64,000 bases of DNA, taken from contig OX453275.1 of assembly GCA_949710005.1 (NCBI GenBank), positions 22,503,191 through 22,567,190 of the forward strand, written 5' to 3'. Position 1 is the first letter of the stretch; each line of letters begins with the position of its first letter. Both the position numbers and the translations under genes were made by a program. This document shows positions 22,122 to 32,271 of the stretch, piece after piece. The DNA is from Ricordea florida (taxonomy: Eukaryota > Cnidaria > Anthozoa > Corallimorpharia > Ricordeidae). The notes below the pieces were generated by a model. The model ran no database searches, had not been told where the DNA came from, and saw only the letters and a program-made list of their open reading frames with translations.

Positions 22122-22755
22122 CAAAATTACTTACGGTCTTCTTGTACTCCGTATCATCTTCAGAACTCACAACAGGCCAGACCTGTTGTCTCACGTCACA
22201 AACGCCAGTACATGTGTTAGCCTTTCGACATCTCTGACCTGAGAGAAGATCAGATCACTCTCTTTTTAAAATAATTTTATGTAGAGCGCACTATCCTCGT
22301 TATTTACTTGTACTTAGGTATTAACCCAGTTCATTATGCCTTAGAAACCTCAGAAGCCTTCTCCCCCTCTGTATTAATACAGAACGCCAGTTTTGAATCT
22401 AGCTTTTTAAGACTTCATTTCCAGTATAACCCAACCGAATATTATGTTTAATCAAGAGAAGTTTAATTTCCATACATTTTTACTCGATTTTCTGAGATTT
22501 TTACTGAATAAGATGGTACTTTTCTCCTGCGGCGAACAAGACAACTGTTTTCCCGTGACTGAACGAATCCGAGAACAGAACCCGAAAAGTTTAACAGTTT
22601 CGCTTTGAACATCGATTGCGCCTCTTCATCGTGAAAGTGGTTCGAAAATCAACTCTAGTCTGTTAACCCGCAAGGACTGATGGTCGGACTCACTCTTTAA
22701 GTGGCAACAACATCTGCCTCAAAAGGAAATCAAACTTCACCCGCTACGATATCAA

Positions 22756-24527
22756 AGTGACACCTAAACTCGTTCAGTTTACTCAAGGTTTGTTTTACTG
22801 CCTGTTTGTTCGTCAGAAGTTAATATCTTCTCAGCCACACACTGTGTAAACAGCTGATATACGTCTTTTTACGTAAATTATCTGACATTATTTCCTTATA
22901 ACCGAGCTCATTTGCTCTCGTGTCCCGCTATTCATTTTAACGGGTTAAAATCTTGATTTCGCATTAATTTCCCGCCGAAAGCTTCATCCAGCGTTAAATG
23001 AAAATGAACGGTTTTAAAGGAATTTTTTATTGAATAAACTTCCCGCTTTTTTTAAAAATCTTTATATATTCAGGTTCTTTTTCTGGAAGTTATTTAAACA
23101 TGAACGACTTGGATTGACCGTGACTAGCGTTTTGAATCGAGTGATTTTAAAATTTCGTTTTTACTTTTCCAATCGCTCTTTTACTTTTTTTATAAAAGAA
23201 GATCTTCGTTGAGTTCGGATCCAATTTAGCTATCACTGCTCTGTAGAGGAAATACAATTCTCTTGTTTTAGAAATGGGTGGCTTAATGAGAAAAATATGC
23301 CGGCCTGGATAGAACTTTGCCCGGACACTTGAAGATTGAAAAGAGACAAAAGCAATTTATAGTCTTAACAGCTCAAAATCAGACTCGTCGGGTAATTAGC
23401 AATGCCAAGGCTAGTTTGCAGTATACTGTATAGTAACTGCTTTGTTTGGTATGGTAATGAAACCGCGACTATCCATAATCAAAGTATTTAAATACAGCGA
23501 TCATCAAGTTTTTGTTAGTTGTTTATTTAGGCAGAAAAGGCTCGACAATGAACTCATATAATTCCTGCTTATCCTCCCACTAATTGCTGATTATAACGAA
23601 AAACTTACGCCGCTAAAACCCTTTTAAGTACTACAGGAAATTGAGCGCTTTCCATGATGAGTGGGTTTGCGATTTCGGCGACACAAAGAGGGTTCCAATC
23701 AGTGGAGAGCTCTGGTTCCCTGTACCGGCTAAGCGACTTCAAGATTTATATCCTTGTTTCCATTGTAATCTTCTCCATTGTTCAAGCCGTTAAATAGCAT
23801 AGAATGAGCACTAAAATGAAAATTTTGTTCAAAATACAAGGCTATTCTCCTACTGCGCACATTAAAAACTATAAAACCCCAGAATGCGTCAACTCGGAAA
23901 GAAGGACCTTGGTTTATTTGCTATTATTTGACACAAAACCAGGGAAATGAATATTTTGAATTCAAAGTGAATTTATAGCTTTTCCAACTCATTTTCGGGG
24001 CCACTACAATTGCTATTAGTTATTATCTTCTCCGAGCAAAGCCATGTTTCCTGATTCCATCCTCCACGGCTTAAAAGTACGCTTTATTTCTCTTTTCAAT
24101 TTGTTAAGCCGCATTCCTCTCATTTACAAAGAAGCTGTTATTCTTTAAAAAGCACAAAGAAGACACATCTTGTTAGGAAAGGTTTCAGCTTTAAGAGCTA
24201 TTTTGGATTTAAAGCGGCCACCATACTCTACTTAATGATCAGAATGCCTGAAAATGATTCACCTCCGTTCCACGTTAAAATCGCGATAGTTAAAACAAGA
24301 AAAGGGTTTCAGAGGTTTTTTCCTTTAGCATCGGAAAGGAACTTGTAATGAGCGTATTCTCGGAATCTGCACACACAGCTGTATTACGAACAAAGATAGT
24401 TGGGGATTCGTAAGCGATTTATTTGCTCTCTACAACTGAATCACAAACAAGCAATCATGGTATAACAGACAAATATGCAATCACGTAGTTTATAAGCACA
24501 AACATAACACAACTTTTTCAAAGCTTC
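22756..24527. other. Unique intergenic sequence, no gene
   Basis: Unique sequence beyond the tandem duplication. Reading frames are short and unremarkable, and no RNA gene was recognised. Confidence 0.45.
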
Positions 24528-24691
24528 TGTTGTAGAAGTAGTAGTAGCAGCAGTAGCACTGAGCAGTAGCAGTAGCAGTAGCGGCAGTATTAGCAGCAGC
24601 AGCAGCAACAGTATCTGTAGCAGTGGCTGAGTAGCAGCCGCAGCAGCAGTAGCAGCAGCAGTAGCAGCTGCAGTAGCTGAAGTAGTAGCAG
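24528..24691. repeat. Impure (AGC/AGT)n trinucleotide repeat
   Basis: About 160 bp of gtagcagcagtagcagt-type repeats, interrupted by short variants. It is not part of an open coding exon that I can support. Confidence 0.85.
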
Positions 24692-24759
24692 GTTAATTTT
24701 TACTCTGTTGAAATAATTCTTCGAATATTTTAATAACTGAAATATTTATTTCTCGGCAC

Positions 24760-24875
24760 TGTCACAGGCAGACTCGGAAAAGGAAAATCCGAGTTCTCCC
24801 GGCAACAGACTTCGAACCTACGAGGCCTTCCGATACTAGTTCGGACGCTCTACCACTGAGCTATAGGAGACTCGT
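24760..24875 (-). mobile_element. tRNA-derived SINE (Pol III A and B boxes)
   Basis: On the minus strand a tRNA-like head runs from 24874: ctcctatagctcagtggtag and on to agagc (A box, plus coordinates 24847-24863), then a TCCGA/TCGGA anticodon-like stem, then ggttcgaagtc (B box, 24809-24819). The acceptor ends pair only partly and the loop lacks the usual T33, so it is a SINE or tRNA pseudogene, not a working tRNA gene. An A/T-rich tail follows toward 24720. Confidence 0.6.
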
Positions 24876-25470
24876 GGAAGCAAGACCATTAAACTAGGTG
24901 TAGGACGTCTTGGCTGTGGTCGGCGTACATAGTTTTTGTAAAAGATACAAATTAACAGCTTATGAATAACATAGCAGGGTTATAAATAATGAAAAAAGAC
25001 CACTCGAATAAATTGTAGAGAAATTTCATGTGTAGTGTCCAATATAACTTTTCAATCGCACCAAACACTAGATTATTCATGAACTTATAGAAATGGCAAA
25101 TAAGCTTACTCGATGCCTTGATCTCTTTCATCATTATTTTTATAAATAATTATCGCGAACGTACATACGAAGCCAGTCACTAAAGTGATGATCGCTATTA
25201 ATGTCCCAATAAATAATCCTTCGTATGAGAACCGCTGGATTGCACTTGAACTCTTTTATTGACCTTCTCAGTGCCCGAGGGCTTTTTAGCCCCAAGTTCC
25301 ATGGTAACAAACTGTTATTCTCTGCCCAGGTTCTTTGTCCTGTTAACAAAGGCAAGAGGGACTTTTAGAAAAGCTGGGCGCGTATTGGTTCACGAGGGCT
25401 ACTTGCACCGTCATCAATTAAGAGGCGCGGACAGTCTACATACAATTGAACAGCTCTGTAAACCGTGCCT
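24876..25470. other. Upstream flank of the first homeobox gene, no gene seen
   Basis: Short overlapping frames only. The nearer half, up to the TATA-like site at 25472, may hold promoter-proximal elements. Confidence 0.4.
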
Positions 25471-25471
25471 C

Positions 25472-25479
25472 TATATTTG
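25472..25479 (+). promoter_or_regulatory. Candidate TATA-like element
   Basis: The sequence ctatatttgtag lies 65 bp before the proposed ATG at 25537. A start site about 30 bp downstream would leave a short 5' UTR. The call rests on position and sequence only. Confidence 0.3.
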
Positions 25480-25536
25480 TAGTGAATTTAGCGGTTAATT
25501 TAGCAGGACGATCATAGCCTTAACGCGCGCCACATT

Positions 25537-28500
25537 ATGGACCTCCTTAGGCATCACTACATGTACCCGTATCGCCTGCCACTAAACATGAGATACGGAG
25601 CCGTATCACCTTACCAAGTGCTGACAATCCCGCGTTGCACCTGTGAGTGTTACTGTGAGAGAAGTCGGGTGAAAATCATGGAAGGGGAGAATCGTCACCT
25701 ACCAGACTCAATCGAGGCTTCCCGGTTGTTCGACGATCATACAAAAAATGGTGTGTATTTAGACAATTTTTTTTTGTATTTTGAGCAAAGGAGAAAAGAA
25801 CTGGTTTCTGTTTGCATCTCAGATTTCTCCAAAAAGGAATTCGATGCTATGATTTCAAAGTTGTACTATCTGAATTCAAGTTCCTCTTTATTTCTTTGAT
25901 GATTTCGACATTAAATCCTTTTTTATCTTTATATATCCTATCATCAGGATGGAAGAATAGCAAAAAATACAAGGAAAAAGCATATTCACTGAGTGCAATT
26001 TAACAAATTGCATCGTTTTAACTACTGGTGCACCTTAATCTGACTGATTTTATTAAACTGTTTTACTGCTTGTCTGAAAACGTGGACACGATATTGGATA
26101 TCCTGTCGGGATTCTGAAGATTTACACCCAAAAACCCGTAGAAAAAGTTACTGAGCTAAACAAAAGCATCTTCATTTGTGAAGTCCTCTGCATTCATGTG
26201 TAATTAAAGAGAATTTTCCAAGTGTTATTTGTGCGTTAAGCAGAGCGCGCCAGCTGGCTTTCAATTCACAGGCTAATCTCTTTCTACTTCGATTAGGTTT
26301 TGTTCAGCAAACTTATCGCTTTTAAGAACAATGCTGTAACGAATTATCTGAGATTTGGCTTTCCGTATCGGAAGACCTTTGTTATTCTTGATGCCTGTTC
26401 TTAAGCGGCTAATTTCAAAGCTATTTATAAACCCGAAGAGTACCGAATAAACTAGGAAGATCGTGTTTTGAACCGAACTTTACCAAAGTTCAACCAATAT
26501 TACGCTATTCAATTCTAGCCCAGAATATCGTTCTTTTTCTATCAAGACGCATTTAAATTGGTTCTGCCCTGCGTCAGTCAAAGCGCACTCTTCGACCCCA
26601 AACTGTTTCGAGAATTTTTGCTTTCGGCCGAGAGCAAAATCGTTGAATTAAACGGTGTTTATGTGATGCATTATTAACTTAATATTATTATACTAATGAT
26701 GTAATAATTACGTATATAGAACACAGTTTAAAATCCAAAACAAAATGAGATGTTCCCATTTCTTTACGAAAACGTGTCGTCAGTATTTCTGCTAGATGTT
26801 CTTTTGCGCATTTCTAGTTGCTTTCTAATCCACTGCTGTGACTTGTTCACAGTTCTGCGTTTTGTGGCTTTCACCCGACACAGTTAAAGTTTCCAATTGA
26901 CTTTCCTCACAATACCCACCCCGCGACATTAATTTGCGGTCTTCATTTCAACCCAGTCATTTTTCGTATCATGAAAATCTCTTAGCGATCACAAATATTA
27001 AATGGACGCTTTATTTGCCTTCAATGTTTTCCAATATGCCACTCTTTCCAAACCCGATCTTGACAAAAGGTTCAAAGTTATTAATTCTCAATCATACTTT
27101 TCGCTGTGGTACCTTTAAACAGCTGTCGGATTCGACCCGCCTATTCCAGGATGGCGGTTCTCGCCAGCGATATCTAAAACAACTCAATTCACAATATTTA
27201 GCTGGATACAAAATTCACATCATACAAGTATGTCGTTATTTCTTTGTGATCGCGGGACGAAAACTGTGTTTACCTTGAGTATAGTGCTTCCATCCTTATA
27301 GCTATTGCGAACGATTATTACGGATTCAATTCCGTATTGAATAAATATGACGGGTTCGTGAGCTTTAAATTCTAGATATTAGTTATTTGTCTAGCGCAAA
27401 TCTTACTCTCTCTTGGGATAGTCCGGCCCAGTAAAAAAATAAAAAATAAAAATATAAAATAAAACAAAAGAAATAATACTTGTTGTATGGCATAGCTTTC
27501 TACAAAAAAGAAATTTTTGCAAAGCCTATATAGACAACTGCAGAATCTTTTTAAACTTGTATAAAGGAGATAGTTCCTATAGAAACTAAAGAAATTGGAA
27601 ATTGAATCACACTGAGAAAGAATGGTTTTTAAAACGAATTGATAACATTTTTTTAACGTTTCGAGCGTTGGCGCTTCGTCAAAACAGTTTTTAAACTTCT
27701 AGTTTCGTTTTCTTTTCAGTGCTAGCTCAGACCTAGGACAAATATCATTTGAAGCTAATTTTTCCGTGCTTTTTTTTGTTATGCAATGTAATAAACTGGA
27801 ATCTTACATGGGGTTGCCAGTATAGTGGGAAAATGCACAAATACAATGATTGACTTGTCTTACTGATAAAAATAGTTTCGCCCGCAGATCTAACGGACCA
27901 AGTAACAGTTTATACTTAGCTAAATTCCTTAAATGAGCTTTATTCAAATTACGAATATTCTCAACAAGCTAAGTTCAGTTTCAACTTGCGAATTTCCGAA
28001 TGGCTTGAATAGAACACAAATTCCAACGCGACTAACAAAAAAGGCACGACTGCGGATCGCACTTATCTATGTCGGATAAGCAAGTTACCTTTTTAATTTT
28101 GTGAACTGTCGGATAAATGAACAAAGGCTGTTTTCATTGAAATGACAAGATCTGTTCGTGAGAGGAAGTTGTCACCTTTCTTTCCTAACAAGAAAGGCCG
28201 GTGTATTTTACCACCTTGAGTGAAATGTGCACACACGCTAGCAGCTGGGACGCGATGGCAAACGCATGTCTTGAGCTATGTAAACATGTCTCTTTCAAAC
28301 AGCACCTCTAGCTCTTCAAACAACGATTTAAGCCACCAACTCGAGCTATTGATCTTTAATAACTGCAATACTATAGAATAGGAATCGTTGATAAATCTGT
28401 CTTGATATAAACAGAATGATAATTGAGGCGAATCAGTCTAACCAACAGACTAGCTAATTCATTGCTATGAATGACAACCAGTTTATGCAAAGTTAGGTTA

Positions 28501-31030
28501 AGTTGGGTTAGATTTACGTTTTGAAAATGAAGGTGGTAGATTGTGCTCCTTCATTTTCTATCAAACAAGACCTTGTTTTTCTAGAGATGTATTCAGGTTT
28601 GTTGGCCAAGATCTGAGTCCTGCCATTGCTAAACAAAGGCAGAAATAGTTCGCTTATATTGTTTTCCAATTAAAGAAAGCACAGAACAACTATATTGGCA
28701 AGATTAGATTTCAAGAAGAAAAACGTTCAGTTTGACGGTCAGCTGAACATCAGTTGGACCTTGATGAGATCCGTTTAATGTGGTGTTAACTATTGTGCAC
28801 TACACTAACCTTCTCCGCCTATTAAACTTTAACATGTGATCCCTCAATGCAACAGAGAGGTTTTCACGTTACTCTTGCTAAACTCAAAACCAAAGGAACG
28901 ACTCTGCGGAAGCACTCGATAAGGGACGTCAAGTTGATTTAGTCTTTTAGATTTTTCTAAGGCTTTTTGATCGTGTTCCCCATAAAGTCTTGCTGCAAAA
29001 GCAGCTTTGTAATCTTGGAATGCCTGGGAGCCTGCTGAACTGATTTAAGACTGCGTTGGTAACCTTTTAGTTATAGATGTTTATAGATGATTATTCTTCC
29101 TCTTTGTTGGAAATTACATTCGGTGTACTACAAGGCTCCATCCTTGGGCCATTATTGTTTGTAATTTTTATCAATGATTTACCTGATGTAGTCTGTTCTA
29201 AGAATACCATGGCACTGTGTGCAGACGATAGTAAGATGTTTAGATGTTTAGCAACTGCTAAAGTAATTGCCAGTTACTTCTTTCGATCACCGAAAACCGC
29301 TCTATCAATAAACTGTCGAGAAAGCCATGACAGGTTATCATGATCACAGTTCACAAGTGCTGGATTCTCCAAACTAACATATAAGAAAAAAGTATGGAAT
29401 TCTTCAAGGAGAATTGCTATTCAGATCTGGGGAGTGAAAGAGTGGACGATTTCTTTGTAGTGCGCTCGTATTTTTTAAATCGCATTCTTAGTGTTTGGAT
29501 TTTTGTGCTCTAGACTTCTGCCAAGACAAAACGGGTCGACGGAATCGTACAACGTACAAGAGATGGCAGATAGACGAACTGGAACGAGCCTTCGGTGTCA
29601 ATCCTTATCCGACCAGCGTGTTCAAAAAAACTCTCGCATTGAGACTGGGGCTCAGGGACTCACGAGTTCAGGTAAGGGGACTGCGTACCAAATACAAAGA
29701 AGAACAGGCTGAATGGAAGTACTGTTCATAAGCTTTCCAGCGAATTCAGTCTTCATCGCTTCATATGATTTCAGGAGCCCATCGATTTCCATTGGCAAAA
29801 CAAAGTGTTCAGAGAAATCAGAACACTTAAACATTTCGCAAAAATGTTTTAGTATATACCAACTCATCAATCTTGGCATTTTGAGTAATCGGATCGGCTC
29901 GCTGGGGACCCTTCAATTTTTACGAGGGAGGGGGGGGGGGGGGCTGGTGGTATTTAGCGGGGGGCATGCGAAAAAAATCAAGGAAAATGGGGGGTCACGT
30001 AAAATACTTTACCGATACTTTTATGTCACAATTTTTTAATCTTTTTCTTTTTATGGGGGGGGGGGGTTATGTAAAAAAAATGGCAAACTGTGAGGGGCTC
30101 ATGCAATTTTTAAATAGTGCTTCCCGAATCCCACCAGCCCCCCCCCCCTCCCTCATAAAAGATAAACGGTCCCCTATCTCGTTATATTCACCTCATACGA
30201 GGTGAATGTTGCCAGGGGCTTCAGGGAAATCCTCGTGCAAGTGAGTTTAAGTAATATGGAAAGGCCTGTTTTTGGAATAAATTTTCCTCGTCGCTTTGAT
30301 GTGACTGAGGTTGCTTCATTGGTGTAGACTAAAACAATTATTTTCTTCAGTGTTGGTGAATAGTGTTTGTAGAATTATTTACATCGCTTTCTGAGAATTT
30401 TCAATCAATCAATCAATCAATACTTTATTTCATTGATTGATTGATTGATTGATTCTTCAGTCTCGGTGAATAGTGTCTGTAGAATTATTTACATCGCTTT
30501 CTGAGAATTTTTGTCAATCATTGCCGTTAAACCTCAGCTCGTTTCACTTATGCTCATAAATGACCGCAAGCATTTTTCAGTTAGTGCTTCATGTCAGACA
30601 GTTCAATTTGTACCTCATTCCCTTGAAGCTGAGTGTTTGTCACACCGGTTTACGGTCGTTTCGCCCGGATGGTCAGTTCGCCCGAAACCAGTTCTTCCGA
30701 ACTGAAGTCGTTTCTCCCGAACCTTATAAGTCGAGTAATAATTCGCCCGATCGAAAAGGCGGTTTTCTTGGACTATTTTTAGACCGTTTCAGTTATTAAA
30801 CCAGTTGCAAAGTTTTCTTAGATCAGTTTCTCGACTATTTTAATAAAATAAGTTCGAATCCCGGGCAAATGCGTACCCTGGTCCGTATGTGTATATGGTT
30901 CAGTATACTTGAAACTTTGTTCTCGAACAGGTATTAAGTGTCACGTCGAAACAGTTTTAATCACGCTGTTATGCAAACGAACTTTTTTTATCCCTAGACT
31001 TCTTAGTCCTGCTATTACTGAACTCTGGGC

Positions 31031-31062
<32 letters not shown>

Positions 31063-31802
31063 GTTTATTGACACTTCTGGCAGTTCAAACTGAATAAACA
31101 TTGTAATTTACAAGAAATTTACAAGCTAAAACTAATAACTTTACAAACTAAATCTTATAACTAAGATAATAATAATATATTAATATATCTATGCAAATCT
31201 AAATGTAAAAAAGCCATTCGCTCTCTTAGTCCTTTTCATTGTTCTCGTAGCCATAGTATTTCCTAAGGGCTGGTTCACACTTTGACATAAGCATAAGCAT
31301 AAACATAAGCATAAGAAAAATATGTGTGAACCGGGGTTACATAAGCATAAGCATAAGCATAAGCACAAGGAATGGAACTTTTTCCATTTTCTTATGCTTC
31401 TGCTTATGCTTATGTAACCCCGGTTCACACATATTTTTCTTATGCTTATGTTTATGCTTATGCTTATGTCAAAGTGTGAACCAGCCCTAAACGACTTGAG
31501 TTCGGGCAAATCGACTTCTAAAGTTCGGGCGAACTGGCCATCGGGCAAAACGATCGATCACCTTAGTTACATATTCTTCGTTATGATTATCATGAGTATT
31601 TTTGAGTTTATTAAGGGTCAGTCCTAAAGAAAATGATAAATCTTATTTTCCGCTGCAGGTTTGGTTCCAAAACCGTAGAGCGAAAGCTAAGCGAGAGAAA
31701 TATGGCTCGTCGGAGACTTACAGCAATGACACTGAAACGGAATTGACTGAAGAGGAACAAACGAACGAGGGGCATACCACTGATATCGAAGACAGCAAAT
31801 GA
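25537..31802 (+). CDS. PRD-like homeobox gene 1 (three exons proposed)
   Basis: Proposed exons 25537-25750, 29514-29671 and 31659-31802 give 171 residues. The homeodomain, residues 79-138, is clear: RRNRT at the start, W48-F49-Q50-N51, R53 and the invariant L16, F20 and R44. Gln at position 50 with no paired domain seen marks a PRD-like transcription factor. The intron between homeodomain residues 46 and 47 (CAG|gtaagg to gctgcag) is typical of this class. Exon 2 is 158 nt and starts in phase 1, exactly as in the UNCX-like gene at 55260. The 5' exon is less certain: its ATG has a good context (A at -3, G at +4) and two possible phase-1 donors, after 25750 or at a GTGAGT after 25642. The shorter choice would drop the CTCECYC cluster (residues 34-40). 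A short acidic tail follows the homeodomain, with no OAR or EH1 motif. The introns contain transposon remnants. Likely a nuclear DNA-binding regulator; orthology is not settled. Confidence 0.7.
27570..27720. repeat. Dispersed repeat fragment with Penelope-end-like phrase (intron 1)
   Basis: The phrase aacgtttcgagcgttggcgc followed by cttcgtc matches that at 9140-9175 (gacgtttcgagcgttagccc). The preceding 'atagaaactaaagaaattgg' resembles 9020-9050. It is a short remnant of the same dispersed family. Confidence 0.5.
28860..29345 (+). pseudogene. Non-LTR reverse transcriptase remnant (intron 1)
   Basis: Frames across this stretch give 'FDRVPHKVLLQKQLCNLGMPG', then 'GVLQGSILGPLLFVIFIND', then 'CADDSKMF', which are palm motifs of a non-LTR reverse transcriptase. 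The first part is broken by stops and frameshifts. It is a dead fragment inside the first intron of homeobox gene 1, in the same orientation. Confidence 0.75.
30343..30512. repeat. Direct ~58-bp repeats flanking a (CAAT)n/(ATTG)n core
   Basis: The phrase starting ttcttcagtgttggtgaata at ~30343 recurs at ~30453 as ttcttcagtctcggtgaata, and both continue through 'ttatttacatcgctttctga'. Between them lies only (caat)n-tactttatttc-(attg)n. It looks like a very short insertion flanked by a long target duplication. Confidence 0.7.
30654..31560. mobile_element. Inverted-repeat element with TTCGCCCGAA-like ends (intron 2)
   Basis: The left end has tcgtttcgcccggatggtca then gttcgcccgaa. Reading the right end on the other strand gives tcgttttgcccgatggccag then ttcgcccgaa, so the ends are ~37-bp inverted repeats. 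Four more TTC(G/T)(C/T)CCGAA-like words follow at the left and two at the right. No transposase frame is present. A smaller hairpin MITE and an (aat)n run (31031-31061) are nested inside. Confidence 0.6.
31267..31487. mobile_element. Hairpin MITE with TAA target duplication
   Basis: A 221-bp near-perfect palindrome. Both ends read gggctggttcacactttgac and the arms (~95 bp) are full of cataag repeats. It is flanked by taa at 31264-31266 and 31488-31490. A 3-bp TAA duplication and a G-rich terminus fit PIF/Harbinger-type MITEs. The cysteine/leucine repeat frames across it are artefacts of the cataag repeat. Confidence 0.85.
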
Positions 31803-32081
31803 AAATTGTGTCATGTCCAAAGCTAACGACTATACCAGATATGTCACAGTAGATGAAAGAATGCAGTCTACATCAGCCAGTATTAACCCATTTCACTCCC
31901 CAGATCTGAGTAATTATTCTCCTTATCGTGGGTCATACATCCCCTTATATATTAGTTTGGAGAATTTGGTACTAGAGCCATTCATTATCCTTGAGGTGAC
32001 CATTCCCTCAATTCTCACCACCTGTTTACTCGATAGTGTATTGACGGTGTTAGGATAAGTTGCATATTGATCTCCTCTAAG

Positions 32082-32087
32082 AATAAA
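32082..32087 (+). terminator. Candidate poly(A) signal of homeobox gene 1
   Basis: AATAAA lies 280 bp after the stop at 31802, and I see no closer canonical signal. Confidence 0.4.
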
Positions 32088-32211
32088 ACGGTAATCATGG
32101 TGACCTGGAGCAGGTTCCTAGAACCTGACATAGTGTTTGATCCTAGAAAAGCACCAAACAGGGACTTCCTAAAAAATCCAACTCTTTTTTTGTGGAGGGG
32201 AGGGTGGGGAG

Positions 32212-32214
<3 letters not shown>

Positions 32215-32264
<50 letters not shown>
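32215..32264. repeat. (GA)n microsatellite at the 3' end of a non-LTR element
   Basis: About 24 GA dinucleotides end directly at the 3' boundary of the minus-strand retroelement that follows, the same arrangement as at 9529-9568. Confidence 0.85.

Positions 32265-32271
<7 letters not shown>

Larger units (their letters stand above)
11326..22755 (+). repeat. Tandem segmental duplication, unit 2
   Basis: Second head-to-tail copy of the unit starting at 2157. It begins atttatatggagtgatag, directly after the end of unit 1 (gatatcaa at 11324), and ends at 22755 with the same gatatcaa, after which sequence is unique. Two insertions interrupt it: an ISL2EU-type transposon (11585-15797) and a 1.69-kb inverted-repeat element (19369-21056). 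The segment 21597-22121 has no match in unit 1. Gaps aside, the two units differ by only a few percent, so the duplication is recent. Confidence 0.8.

Noticed and set aside
24760-24875. Possible functional tRNA gene
   Set aside because: The A and B boxes are good, but the acceptor stem pairs poorly and the anticodon loop is irregular; a SINE head fits better.
29491-29712. Alternative 73-codon frame over the homeodomain exon, and an alternative acceptor at 29489
   Set aside because: The homeodomain is in the neighbouring frame. The acceptor at 29513 gives the 158-nt exon and phase that match the UNCX-like gene, so it is preferred.
31189-31548. 119-codon minus-strand frame with repeated Leu-Cys
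   Set aside because: It is the translation of the cataag repeats in the hairpin MITE, with matching open frames on the other strand; no gene features.
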